Source: an uncultured Porphyromonadaceae bacterium
GTDB lineage: Bacteria > Bacteroidota > Bacteroidia > Bacteroidales > Muribaculaceae
Direction of reading: 5' to 3'
DNA: 64,000 bases
Assembly: GCA_900541555.1 (NCBI GenBank)
Contig: UQKE01000003.1
Coordinates: 32,626 to 96,625 of the forward strand
This document shows positions 46,861-56,081 of the stretch, one piece after another. Numbering within the stretch: the first letter of the stretch is position 1; each line of letters starts with the position of its first letter. A program made the translations under genes and the position numbers. The notes below the pieces were generated by a model. That model had not been told where the DNA came from. It did not search any database and saw only the letters and a list, made by a program, of their open reading frames with translations.

Positions 46861-47151
46861 ATCCCGCCTTAGTCCATGCCGCCCTTGCAGATTTTGGCGG
46901 CTTGCCGCAGCTGATATTTTTTCTCGATTGCCGAAACACAGCAATGACCTCCTCTGCCGCACGGAGCGCGGTTCGGAGAACCATTGGCGGAAGAGCCCTG
47001 CAACGATCTATGGTTGAGGACTTAGAGGTGCAACCTTCCTACCTTTCACTTCATGATACCTGTGACAGTGCAACATAAAAACCGGCGAAGTTTCCGTTTG
47101 CCGCCTTAGGACACAGTGATCGAATCATTAGCGTGCCACGAAAATTTACAC
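46861..47151. other. Intergenic stretch with a short motif of the dispersed module
   Basis: No gene is seen. CTATGGTTGA at 47008-47017 matches the motif present at 14276-14289 (inverted) and 58046-58059. The rest has small GC-rich inverted repeats such as GCGGTTCGG, without clear function. Confidence 0.4.
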
Positions 47152-47159
47152 TACCTTTG
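47152..47159 (+). promoter_or_regulatory. -7 box of the capsule operon
   Basis: TACCTTTG preceded by CAC and followed by CACC, an exact TAnnTTTG match. Predicted transcription start is about 47166, leaving a leader of about 150 nt before the OPX gene, which could carry a processive antitermination site of the UpxY type or another control. No such element is recognised. Confidence 0.55.
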
Positions 47160-47317
47160 CACCTCGGCACAACATAGTCGCTCAGGTCAACTTGGCATCT
47201 CTGCCTTGATTTGCCAAATATTTGCCGCTTTTTATCGACGAAACCAAAATTTTCAATACGACAGAAAAATAAACAGCGTTTTTCTGCGTTTTAATTAAAT
47301 ATTAAATGTGTCTCATT

Positions 47318-48133
47318 ATGAATGTCAACATTACACGAATGTTTTACATGGCAGCAGCCCTCGTGCTTTTTGCCTCATGCAAGACAGCAAACCAACTAAC
47401 ATATTTTGAAAACGTCGACAATCTTCCGGAAAGCGAACAAGCTCTCGACTATTCCACGCGCATCAAACCTGCCGACGAATTGACAATCACCGTAAACGCG
47501 CTTGTTCCGGAAGCGGCAGCCCCCTACAACCTATCGGCTGTCAGCATCATGAAAAGCGGGGAAACGTCGGAATCAAGCACCCCGACAAAAATTCAAACAT
47601 ACATAGTCGACAAAGACGGGAACATTTCATTTCCCATATTAGGCGAGGTCCATGCAGAAGGCAAAACCACAAAAGAACTCGCCAATTATCTGAGATCCCG
47701 AATCGAAAAAGAAATCGACAATCCGATCGTCAACGTGCAATTGGTCAATTTCCGAGTGAACGTGCTTGGCGCTGTCTTAGAGCCCGGCTCCATAGAAGTG
47801 AAGTCTGAACGCTTCTCTGTGCTCGACGCACTGGCCGCTGCCGGCGACATGACTGTGCAAGGAAAGCGCGACAACGTACTCCTCATCAGAGACAACAACG
47901 GGAAAAGGGAATTCCACCGCCTCAACTTGAAAGACGCAGGAATCGTCAATTCTCCGTATTTCTATCTGCAACAAAACGACGTGATCTATGTAGAGCCTTC
48001 CGATGTCGCTGCCGAAAATGCTGAATACAACCAAAACAACTCGTTCAAAGTTTCTGTCATTTCGACTGTCGTAAGCGCCGTGTCCGTCGTGGCTTCTTTG
48101 CTCATTGCACTTCTCATAAACAACAACAAATAA
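47318..48133 (+). CDS. Polysaccharide export lipoprotein (OPX, Wza family)
   Basis: 271 aa. The ATG at 47318 precedes a lipoprotein signal ending LVLFASC. The Poly_export domain starts IKPADELTITV and shows FPILGEVHAEGKTTKELANYL. A SLBB domain follows (VNVLGAVLEPGSIEV, LDALAAAGDM). The C-terminus is a membrane helix (VSVISTVVSAVSVVASLLIALLI). OPX proteins form the outer-membrane channel for capsule or exopolysaccharide together with a Wzc-like partner, here encoded two genes later. Confidence 0.92.
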   Translation: MNVNITRMFYMAAALVLFASCKTANQLTYFENVDNLPESEQALDYSTRIKPADELTITVNALVPEAAAPYNLSAVSIMKSGETSESSTPTKIQTYIVDKDGNISFPILGEVHAEGKTTKELANYLRSRIEKEIDNPIVNVQLVNFRVNVLGAVLEPGSIEVKSERFSVLDALAAAGDMTVQGKRDNVLLIRDNNGKREFHRLNLKDAGIVNSPYFYLQQNDVIYVEPSDVAAENAEYNQNNSFKVSVISTVVSAVSVVASLLIALLINNNK

Positions 48134-48148
48134 GCGCAATTCACCGAA

Positions 48149-49480
48149 ATGCTTAGCATCCACAAGACATATTTCTATATTTTCTGTTTTTGTGTGCTCA
48201 GCTTATTCTTGGCGCCGGCATTGCTCCCTTTCTCAGACGAGCTGTGCCTTGCCGCGTTTGCCGCTCTCGCAGGATTGGACATGCTCTACAACCGGAATCT
48301 TCGACGATACCGGCTCATGTTCGTGTTGCTCGGCGTGATGCTTTTCTATTTGGCATATTCGCTTGCCGCTTCGCCCTACAACATTCCCAAAGCGCAAATC
48401 AACGATTTCATCCTGCAATGCAAACCACTCGTCGCTTTTTCGCTCTCTTATGCAATCGCGCCGAAATTTACTGCCGGCGAAAAGTATTTCTTAAAAAAAT
48501 TGTGCATCGTTTTGGCAATCATCAGCGTCATCACCATTGCCACCGGCACTTATAAAATACTGCTTGCCCACATCTACTACCAAGGCCTTTTATGCTTTGG
48601 CTGCGCCGCGGTCTATCTGCTGATGTCCTATGATCGCCGATACGAACGCCACATCAGTCCGAACGACTTGTTTTGGGGCATTGCCATTTTGTTAATGGGG
48701 CTTGCCTGCACTCGATCTAAATATTATGGCACTTGCGTGCTATCGTTGTATTTGATATTCTTGTATAAGCCGGGTACAATCAACCTGAAAAGTTTGAAAA
48801 ACATTGCAACCGCGATTGTCATCACGGGGGCAGTGATAATGGTAGCTTGGCAAAAAATCAACTACTATTTCATATCCGGCTCGCTTAGCGCCACCGGCAA
48901 TTTCGACCCCGACATGCTCGAACAAGTTGCACGACCTATGCTCTTTGCAGGTTCATTGCTGATATTTGCCGACCATTTGATACTGGGTTCCGGGTTGGCT
49001 TCGTTTGCGACATTCTCCTCCTCCACTGCCATCAACTATTCGTCGCTCTACCACGAATATGGTATTTCCATGGTATGGGGGCTCTCGCCGGAAAAAGACA
49101 CTTTCATTGCCGACACGTTCTATCCCGAATTGGCTCAATTCGGATTGCTCGGCGTATTTTTCTTCTTGACGTTCTGTTGGTGGATATGGCGCAAATTCCG
49201 CATTGCCCTGCGTGCAGAATCCCGTTTACTATTTGCCGTCGGCGTCATGTGTTTTGCCCTGTTGGCAATCGACGGAGTGGCCGGATGCAGCATATTGCAA
49301 ATCGGCGGCGAACTGCTCATGGCCTGCATGGGCATCATCGCCGGAACAACCAAGACTATCCCCAAAACAGAAGCGAAAGCGTTATTGGCACGTCCAATCA
49401 CTGAACTATACGAAAATAAAAAACTAAAAGAATATGGCTACGAATTCCGACAAAATCGACTTCTCACGCACCATCCATGA
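48149..49480 (+). CDS. O-antigen ligase/polymerase family protein (Wzy-like)
   Basis: 443 aa with about 11-12 membrane segments. The C-terminal half carries the Wzy_C pattern ILGSGLASFATFSS, a His in LYHEYGISM, and FYPELAQFGLLGVFFFLTF. Such proteins polymerise undecaprenyl-linked repeat units or ligate glycans in the periplasm. Placement between OPX and chain-length genes favours polymerase. Its last 47 nt overlap the start of the next gene. Confidence 0.85.
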   Translation: MLSIHKTYFYIFCFCVLSLFLAPALLPFSDELCLAAFAALAGLDMLYNRNLRRYRLMFVLLGVMLFYLAYSLAASPYNIPKAQINDFILQCKPLVAFSLSYAIAPKFTAGEKYFLKKLCIVLAIISVITIATGTYKILLAHIYYQGLLCFGCAAVYLLMSYDRRYERHISPNDLFWGIAILLMGLACTRSKYYGTCVLSLYLIFLYKPGTINLKSLKNIATAIVITGAVIMVAWQKINYYFISGSLSATGNFDPDMLEQVARPMLFAGSLLIFADHLILGSGLASFATFSSSTAINYSSLYHEYGISMVWGLSPEKDTFIADTFYPELAQFGLLGVFFFLTFCWWIWRKFRIALRAESRLLFAVGVMCFALLAIDGVAGCSILQIGGELLMACMGIIAGTTKTIPKTEAKALLARPITELYENKKLKEYGYEFRQNRLLTHHP

Positions 49481-51617
49481 GATGAAAACTCATTGGTATT
49501 ACTTTCTCATTTCGTTCATTATCGTCATGGGAGGTGCCATATATTATTCAATCCGCACGAATCCGGTGTTTGCTTTCCACGCAAATGTCCTGATCGAACA
49601 ACCGCAAGAAGGAGGCTCCGGAGGCGGACTCATGAAAATGATGGCATCATTTTCCATGGGAGCCATGGGTGGCGGTTCGGTCGACGACGAACTTTTGGTG
49701 TTTCAATCCAGAAGCTTGCAATCGGAAATGGTCCGCGAGCTAAAATTAAACTATGATTATCGCAAAAAGCAAGGTGCACGCATGGTGTCGTTATATAAAA
49801 AATCCCCGATACTCTTGTCCACCGACATCGACCTTGACACCCTGACCGAAAGCGTTTCATTCTTGTTGAAACTCCACCGCAACGGGACAGTCGACGTGAA
49901 AGTGAAAGACGGCTTGTTTTCCACCTGCTTCGACAAGAAAGGGCTTCGCCTGCCCGCTTCCGTCAAGTTGCCTTCCGGCACATTCCGCTTATCGGCTTCC
50001 GACACACACCGGCCATCGGAAGAAATGGAAATGGAAATAACGGTCGACGGAACTCCAACCGTTGTCGACGATTTGCAAGGCATCTTCATTGCAAATGCCC
50101 CGTCTATGAAATCAAACGGCATCGAGCTCTACTATGAAGACGACGATATCCAACGCGGCAAAGATGTGCTCAACACCATCATACAACTCTACAACAACCG
50201 CCGCTTAAACGAAGAGCGCGTAAAAGCAAACAATCAAATCGCATTTATCGACAGCCGATTGGAATCACTCACGCAGCAACTGAACGAGGCAGAGCGCGAT
50301 TTGGAGAAATTCAAAACCGAAAACAATGTGACCGACATCGAAGCCGAAGCGAAAGTGCTATTGGAGCAAACAAGCGCCAACAAAGCCTCCATTGTCGGAC
50401 TCCAAACACAATTGGCCATTTTCGACATGATTTGCGACTTCTTGGACGATCCGGCCAACCGCTATTCCATGATTCCCGTCACCAGCGGCGTTGAATACGA
50501 AAGCGCGGCAAAATCGATTGAAGCCTACAACGAGCTTATTCTTTCCCGAATGAAACTGGACATGTCGGCAAAGAAAGACAACAAAGCGCTGCAAACCATC
50601 AACCGGCAAATCGACGGAATGCGCGAAGGCGTCGTCACCACGATGAAAAAAGCCCGCGAAAGTGCCGAAATCGCCTACAACGACTTCGTGCGGGAGGACG
50701 GCAAATATGCGGTTCGACTGCGAGAGTTGCCTGCCCACGAAAGAGAATACATCAATTTGTATCGCAATCAAGAAATCATGAACAACTTGTATGTTTTCTT
50801 GTTGGAACAACGGGAAAACAACGGGCTGAAACTTGGAGCGTCGCCATTAGGCCGCACCATCGACCATGCCTACAATGATATCAAAAAAATTGCGCCGAAA
50901 CGGTCAATCATCCTCGGCGGAGCCCTGCTGATCGCCCTCCTGATTCCGGCAATCATCTGCATGATCAAAGCATTGCGCCTGAAAAGAATAAAAATCCGGC
51001 AAGACGTGGAAAAAATCTCCGATTTCCCCGTAGCGCTCGAAATAGACTCCCGAACCGACACCGATGCGCTTTTCCGAAAATTGCGCAATCACATCGTGTC
51101 TGTACGTGATTCCGGCGTGATCTCGTTCACAACATGCACAGCCGACGGCGACACCACGCAAACAGCATTGGCAACCGCCCTTTCCCTCGCAAAAATAAAC
51201 AAACGGACAATCGTCGTTGATTTGATCCATGGCAATCCGATTGCCACGCAATTGAAGTGCGACAAAGTGCCTCATCTTTCCGATTGCTTGCGTTCCGGCG
51301 AACAAATGGATGCCGCCATAGCGCATGGAGCGGACGGAATCGACGTTGTACCGGCCGGCAGCGAAGAAGCCGAAACCGACTTGGTGGTCAGCAACAAATT
51401 TGCATCGTTCATCGGAGAAATAAAGACATCGTACGACTATGTGATTATCAGCGGCGGCACTTTCGACGAATACCGTTCGCTTCCCTCCGTTGCAAAAATT
51501 TCAGACTTGCTATTTGGCGTAATTCCGCCATGCACGCTGAAACAAGTTGTTGCCCGCTTCGATGCCGAATTGAAACAATCCGGTGCCGATTCCGAATACA
51601 TCCTATACGTCAAATAA
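49434..51617 (+). CDS. Wzz/GumC-type chain-length protein with degenerate BY-kinase domain
   Basis: 727 aa. An N-terminal Wzz domain follows the first membrane helix (WYYFLISFIIVMGGAIYYSI). A long coiled-coil region (about 250-470) and the GNVR-like segment near 440 precede the second helix (IILGGALLIALLIPAIICMIKAL). The C-terminal domain (about 560-725) has the fold order of bacterial tyrosine kinases, but the Walker A position reads CTADGDTTQTA without the Lys, Walker A' is IVVDLIHGNP, Walker B reads DYVIISGGTF where an Asp is expected, and no C-terminal Tyr cluster exists. It should bind OPX and set chain length without kinase activity. An alternative start at 49482 would remove the overlap with wzy but also the usual cytoplasmic leader. 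Confidence 0.88.
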   Translation: MATNSDKIDFSRTIHEMKTHWYYFLISFIIVMGGAIYYSIRTNPVFAFHANVLIEQPQEGGSGGGLMKMMASFSMGAMGGGSVDDELLVFQSRSLQSEMVRELKLNYDYRKKQGARMVSLYKKSPILLSTDIDLDTLTESVSFLLKLHRNGTVDVKVKDGLFSTCFDKKGLRLPASVKLPSGTFRLSASDTHRPSEEMEMEITVDGTPTVVDDLQGIFIANAPSMKSNGIELYYEDDDIQRGKDVLNTIIQLYNNRRLNEERVKANNQIAFIDSRLESLTQQLNEAERDLEKFKTENNVTDIEAEAKVLLEQTSANKASIVGLQTQLAIFDMICDFLDDPANRYSMIPVTSGVEYESAAKSIEAYNELILSRMKLDMSAKKDNKALQTINRQIDGMREGVVTTMKKARESAEIAYNDFVREDGKYAVRLRELPAHEREYINLYRNQEIMNNLYVFLLEQRENNGLKLGASPLGRTIDHAYNDIKKIAPKRSIILGGALLIALLIPAIICMIKALRLKRIKIRQDVEKISDFPVALEIDSRTDTDALFRKLRNHIVSVRDSGVISFTTCTADGDTTQTALATALSLAKINKRTIVVDLIHGNPIATQLKCDKVPHLSDCLRSGEQMDAAIAHGADGIDVVPAGSEEAETDLVVSNKFASFIGEIKTSYDYVIISGGTFDEYRSLPSVAKISDLLFGVIPPCTLKQVVARFDAELKQSGADSEYILYVK

Positions 51618-51629
51618 AGCACTTGCGCC

Positions 51630-52808
51630 ATGAAGGTTTTGATTGTCAACAAATTCTACTACCCACGCGGAGGCGATTGCGTTTGCGCGATAAATCTGGA
51701 ACGGCTTCTTCGCGAAAACGGACATGAAACAGCCGTATTTGCCATGGATTATGCCGAAAACGTGGCAATCCCCGCAGGCGGCTTTGCACCGGAAGTTTCT
51801 TTTTCCGGAAGCATCAGCTCAAAAATCAAAGCTGCCAAACGCATTTTCGGAGGAGCCGGCGTGCGCGACTCATTTACAGAAGTGTTGCAGCAATTCCGTC
51901 CTGACGTTGTGCATTTCCACAACATCCATTCCTACCTCTCTCCGGCCATCGTGAAAATGGCAAAAGATTTCGGCGCAAAAACCGTGTGGACCATGCACGA
52001 TTATAAATTAGTCTGCCCGAGCTACGCTTGCCTTTCCAACGGGAAGCCATGCGAAGACTGCATTGGCGGAAGCAAAAAACACGTGTTCAGCAAACGATGC
52101 ATGAAAGGCAGCCGCGCAGCAAGCCTTCTGGCATGGATGGAAGCCTGCCATTGGAATGCGAAAAAACTCAGCACATATACCGATTGCTTCATCTGCCCAA
52201 GTGCATTCATGTCCTTAAAAATGGAAAAAGGAGGATTCGACGAAAAGAAACTTGCCGTCGTCACGAACTTTGTCGATCCCCAAAAAGTTCCCGAAAAAAT
52301 CGAAACCGAACGCAAGCCATACTACGTGTATGCAGGACGCTTGTCGCAGGAAAAGGGATTACTCACGCTGCTGAAAGCTGCCGTGCAATTCCCTTACCCG
52401 CTCAAAATAGCAGGCGACGGACCTTTGCGGGAAGAATTGGAAACAAAATTCGGACGTTGCGACAATATCGAATTTTTAGGACATCTGAATGCTGAGTCGG
52501 TGGGCATGCTAATGCGCGATGCTCGTTTTTCCGTAACGCCATCGGAATGCTACGACAATAACCCGCTGAGCGTAATCGAATCGCTCAGCGCCGGCACGCC
52601 CGTCGTCGGCGCTCGCATCGGAGGCATTCCCGAATTGATTCAACCCGGATGCGGATTGCTTTTCCGCTCCGGGAATGTCGATTTATTGGCCAACAGCATC
52701 GCCCAAGCATGGGAATACCCGTTTGACTACGCAGGCATAGCAGCAAATGCAGCTTCACGTTTCAGCCAAGACCGCTACCTGAAAGAAATTTTAGCCATCT
52801 ACCGATGA
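51630..52808 (+). CDS. Glycosyltransferase family 4
   Basis: 392 aa, two Rossmann halves. The N-terminal domain begins VLIVNKFYYPRGG and has DVVHFHNIHSYLSP; the C-terminal domain has YVYAGRLSQEKG, PLKIAGDGPLREEL and the donor-site PSECYDNNPLSVIESLSAGTPVV (EX7E-like). A Cys-rich insert CPSYACLSNGKPCEDCIGG near residue 130 is common in GT4 enzymes of capsule loci. It adds a sugar to the lipid-linked repeat unit in the cytoplasm. It is 12 nt after the Wzz-like gene. Confidence 0.9.
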   Translation: MKVLIVNKFYYPRGGDCVCAINLERLLRENGHETAVFAMDYAENVAIPAGGFAPEVSFSGSISSKIKAAKRIFGGAGVRDSFTEVLQQFRPDVVHFHNIHSYLSPAIVKMAKDFGAKTVWTMHDYKLVCPSYACLSNGKPCEDCIGGSKKHVFSKRCMKGSRAASLLAWMEACHWNAKKLSTYTDCFICPSAFMSLKMEKGGFDEKKLAVVTNFVDPQKVPEKIETERKPYYVYAGRLSQEKGLLTLLKAAVQFPYPLKIAGDGPLREELETKFGRCDNIEFLGHLNAESVGMLMRDARFSVTPSECYDNNPLSVIESLSAGTPVVGARIGGIPELIQPGCGLLFRSGNVDLLANSIAQAWEYPFDYAGIAANAASRFSQDRYLKEILAIYR

Positions 52809-53785
52809 ACAGGGACAAATCGTTGGATATTGCCCGAGGGCTTTGCATCATTTTAGTGGTCATAGGCCACTACATTCCGGAATCTGCACCGTCATGGTAT
52901 GTTGCAATCAACAAAGCCATTTATGCTTTCCACATGCCAGCATTCATGTTTATTAGCGGGTATGTGTACCTGTTGTCTTTAAAAAAGGATTCATACGTAA
53001 CATTTCTCGCAAAGAAATTCAAACGGCTGCTAATTCCGTACTTTGTAGTTTCAACCATTGTAATTTCCTTGAAAATACTGTCACAAAGCCACATGTACGT
53101 CCAAAATCCTGTCGGATTTGAAGCATACTTGCGTATGTTCTATCTGCCGGAAGCCGGATATTTTTTATGGTTCATTTTCGCTTTGTGGTGGATGTTTGTC
53201 GTTATCGGATTGGCACGCACCCGCAAGTTGCGCACTGCCTTGCTTTGCATAAGCATCATTCTGTATTTTCTGCCTGTTCGATTTCCTGACGTGCTTTGCT
53301 TGGAGCAATTCAGAAAAATGTTTGTATTTTTCATGTCGGGAGTTGCAATTCGAGATTATTTCCCGATGCTGCTCGAAAAAATACAAACGGCTACTGCTTG
53401 GTTGTTTGTCTGCATAATGACAATCACCGAGATTCTATACCTAAACGCTACCTCCATAGGACAAGCCGCTACACTTCTTGTTGCATTTGCAGGAATTGCC
53501 GGCGTGATTTGCATTTCACGATTGGCAGAAAGAAAATACGCCAACAAATGCAAATGGCTGTTGGCAATATCGTCCGGCTCTTATATCATTTATTTGCTAC
53601 ATACTACCTTCATGGGAGGCGCAAAATCCATATTAGCCATGATGAGTTCTATCGAAGGGGATGGCATCTTCGCAATCTCCACTTTGGCGATTTGCGCCAC
53701 AGGCGTGGTTTTTCCCCTTTTATTGGATATTTTTCTGATTCGAAAACACAAATTGCTCAGAATTTTATTCGGATACAAAGCTTGA
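52805..53785 (+). CDS. Acyltransferase 3 family membrane protein
   Basis: 326 aa with about ten membrane helices. It opens NRDKSLDIARGLCIILVVIGHYIPE, with the Arg and His of the AT3 family, and has AFHMPAFMFISGYVYLL. Such enzymes O-acetylate sugars in surface glycans. The ATG overlaps the stop of the GT4 gene by 4 nt (ATGA). Its codons are more AT-rich than those of its neighbours. Confidence 0.85.
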   Translation: MNRDKSLDIARGLCIILVVIGHYIPESAPSWYVAINKAIYAFHMPAFMFISGYVYLLSLKKDSYVTFLAKKFKRLLIPYFVVSTIVISLKILSQSHMYVQNPVGFEAYLRMFYLPEAGYFLWFIFALWWMFVVIGLARTRKLRTALLCISIILYFLPVRFPDVLCLEQFRKMFVFFMSGVAIRDYFPMLLEKIQTATAWLFVCIMTITEILYLNATSIGQAATLLVAFAGIAGVICISRLAERKYANKCKWLLAISSGSYIIYLLHTTFMGGAKSILAMMSSIEGDGIFAISTLAICATGVVFPLLLDIFLIRKHKLLRILFGYKA

Positions 53786-53864
53786 AATTCCCTTCTGCCG
53801 AAATCCCCTAATTTTGCTTTCCCACAAAAATTAAAGAAAATTATAGATATTCCCGAATAATAAT

Positions 53865-53872
53865 TACCTTTG
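53865..53872 (+). promoter_or_regulatory. -7 box before the radical SAM gene
   Basis: TACCTTTG, preceded by TAAT. A hairpin with arms CGATGC and GCATCG around CCATA lies in the predicted 55-nt leader (near 53891-53907). Confidence 0.5.
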
Positions 53873-53932
53873 TCGTTCGTTAAATAATACGATGCCCATA
53901 GCATCGCATTATGTGTTTAATCAGGGCATAGC

Positions 53933-54940
53933 ATGGCAAATATTATACAAGGCAGTTTGATCACCACATTCCGTTGCAATGCGAAATGCAACATGTGCAA
54001 CATTTGGCAGCATCAAACACGACCGGAGGAAGAAATAGATGCTTCATATTATGAAAAACTTCCGGCGGGTTTGCGCATCAACATTACAGGTGGAGAATCG
54101 ACTATTCGAAAAGACATAGACCGCATATTCGAGATTTTATATCCGAAAGCGGCATTGCTCGAATTGAGCACGAACGGTTTCAACACGGAAACAATCGTGC
54201 GCTTGGCAAACAAATACCCGAAAATCTTGATTCGCGTCAGCGTTGAGGGGCTTCCCGAGTTGAACGACCGGAAGCGCGGGACGCTCAATGGTTTCGACCA
54301 TGCGTTGCGCACCATGCTCGAACTGAAAAAGACAAGATGCAAAAACATCGGTTTTTCAGTTGTCATTTCTCCCGACAATTATAAGGATTTGCTCCACTTA
54401 TACGAATTGTGCGTCGCGCTCGACGTAGAATTGGGCAATTCCGTGGTACACAATTCATGGTATTTCCACAAAGACGACAATCAAGTGGAAAGCAAAGAAG
54501 CATTGGCGGCCCACGAAGAATTTGTCAAAGCATTGCTCACGTCAAAACGCCGAGGCTTGAAAAACCGATTGAAAGACTATGGACGCGCATATTTCAACCG
54601 CAGCATCCACCGACGCTTGCGCGGCGACGAGCCGGGCTACCGTCCCCCTTGCGGCGCATTGACCGACTTCTTCTTTATCGACCCGTGGGGAAACGTTTCG
54701 CCATGCAACGGCTCGGGTGAAGAATGGATTATCGGCAACATCAAAGAAGACAGTTTCGAAAACATCATGAATTCCGACAAAGCGAAAGAAGCGTTGGAGA
54801 AAGTAAGAAACTGCAAACGCAATTGCGCCTTTATCGTCACCGAACGCCACGACATGAAACGTCGTCCATGGATTCCAATCAAATGGATTCTAAAAAACAA
54901 GTGGCGCATCCACCAAGGCAAACCGATTTGTTGGGAATAA
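53933..54940 (+). CDS. Radical SAM/SPASM-like protein in the capsule locus
   Basis: 335 aa. The cluster motif C15-x3-C19-x2-C22 (RCNAKCNMC) binds the SAM 4Fe-4S cluster, followed by INITGGEST, LELSTNGFNT and IRVSVEGLPE. The C-terminal part has CGALTDFFFIDPWGNVSPCNGSGEEWIIGNI and CKRNC, an auxiliary-cluster (SPASM-like) arrangement. Proteins of this shape modify peptides or sugars. Within a polysaccharide cluster it may alter a sugar, a lipid carrier or a protein, but the substrate is unknown. It has its own promoter box upstream and ends 43 nt before the next glycosyltransferase gene. Confidence 0.85.
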   Translation: MANIIQGSLITTFRCNAKCNMCNIWQHQTRPEEEIDASYYEKLPAGLRINITGGESTIRKDIDRIFEILYPKAALLELSTNGFNTETIVRLANKYPKILIRVSVEGLPELNDRKRGTLNGFDHALRTMLELKKTRCKNIGFSVVISPDNYKDLLHLYELCVALDVELGNSVVHNSWYFHKDDNQVESKEALAAHEEFVKALLTSKRRGLKNRLKDYGRAYFNRSIHRRLRGDEPGYRPPCGALTDFFFIDPWGNVSPCNGSGEEWIIGNIKEDSFENIMNSDKAKEALEKVRNCKRNCAFIVTERHDMKRRPWIPIKWILKNKWRIHQGKPICWE

Positions 54941-54983
54941 AAAAATCCCATTTGCCCGAAAAGGCAAAAAAGGAGGCGGGAAA

Positions 54984-56081
54984 ATGAAAATCGACGTTAT
55001 TGGCACAAGAGGCTTCCCCGGAATCCAAGGCGGAGTGGAACGCCATTGCGAACGCCTCTACCCGTCTATGCCGCCGACGTTTCAAATCCGCGTGTTTCGC
55101 CGCCGGCCGTATCTGAATCCGGAATATGCAAATGCAGCCTATCCCCACATCCGATTTTGCGATCTCCCATCCACTCGCATAAAAGGCTTTGAAGCTGTTG
55201 CCCATTCGTTTTTGGCGACAGCGATATCGGCATTTTCGAAATCGGACGTTGTCCATCTCCACAACATCGGGCCTGCCATGTTCACGCCCTTGCTGCGCGC
55301 TTTCGGGAAAAAAATAGTGCTCACCTACCACAGCGCAAACTACGAACACGACAAATGGAATCCCCTTGAAAAAATTTTGCTGAGGACATGCGAAAAAATT
55401 GCGCTTGCAGCAGCAAACAAAATCATTTTTGTCAACCGGTTCCAACTTAAAAAATATCCTGCCAAGATTCAAGCCAAATCCGTTTACATCCCCAATGGAG
55501 TCGTCCCCTTGCAACGCAGCGAGCAAACCGATTTCTTGCAACAAATAGGGGTTGAATCCGGCAAATACGTCCTTTCTGTGGGGAGGCTTACTCCCGAAAA
55601 GGGATTCGACATTCTCATCAAAGCTTTTGCCAAACTGGAAACCGGCATGAAACTCGTGATTGCCGGAGCAGCCGACCACCATTCGGATTATATCGACATG
55701 CTGGAAAAAGCAGCATCCGGAAAAAATGTCGTCTTTGCCGGCTTTGTCGATGGCGAAAATTTGTCGCAACTTTACAGCCATGCCGCAGCCTACGTGCTGG
55801 CTTCGCGTGTCGAAGGGTTTCCATTGGTCCTGCTGGAAGCCATCAATGCAAATTTGCCGCTTCTCGTGTCCGACATATCGGCTTCCCACTTGCTCAGCCT
55901 GCCTCAAAAATCCTACTTCAAGCCGGACGACATCGAGGCACTATCCGGCAAATTGGCGGAATTCCTGCATTCCGACCGAAACGAATACCGCTGCACCGCC
56001 GAAAACATCACGGACTATGATTGGGAAAAAATAGCCCAACGCACAGCCGACGTCTATCGCAGCTGCTTCCGGCAACATTAA
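54984..56081 (+). CDS. Glycosyltransferase family 4 (DUF1972 N-terminus)
   Basis: 365 aa. The start KIDVIGTRGFPGIQGGVERH is the DUF1972/rhamnosyltransferase-like signature. The GT4 domain has KYVLSVGRLTPEKGFDILIKA, MKLVIAGAAD and the donor site ASRVEGFPLVLLEAINANLP. It probably transfers a deoxyhexose or similar sugar to the repeat unit. Its 3' end overlaps the convergent flippase gene by 4 nt. Confidence 0.9.
   Translation: MKIDVIGTRGFPGIQGGVERHCERLYPSMPPTFQIRVFRRRPYLNPEYANAAYPHIRFCDLPSTRIKGFEAVAHSFLATAISAFSKSDVVHLHNIGPAMFTPLLRAFGKKIVLTYHSANYEHDKWNPLEKILLRTCEKIALAAANKIIFVNRFQLKKYPAKIQAKSVYIPNGVVPLQRSEQTDFLQQIGVESGKYVLSVGRLTPEKGFDILIKAFAKLETGMKLVIAGAADHHSDYIDMLEKAASGKNVVFAGFVDGENLSQLYSHAAAYVLASRVEGFPLVLLEAINANLPLLVSDISASHLLSLPQKSYFKPDDIEALSGKLAEFLHSDRNEYRCTAENITDYDWEKIAQRTADVYRSCFRQH

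Noticed and set aside
46861..47151. tRNA or CRISPR-like repeats in the gap before the capsule operon
   Set aside because: No cloverleaf and no regularly spaced repeats could be found.
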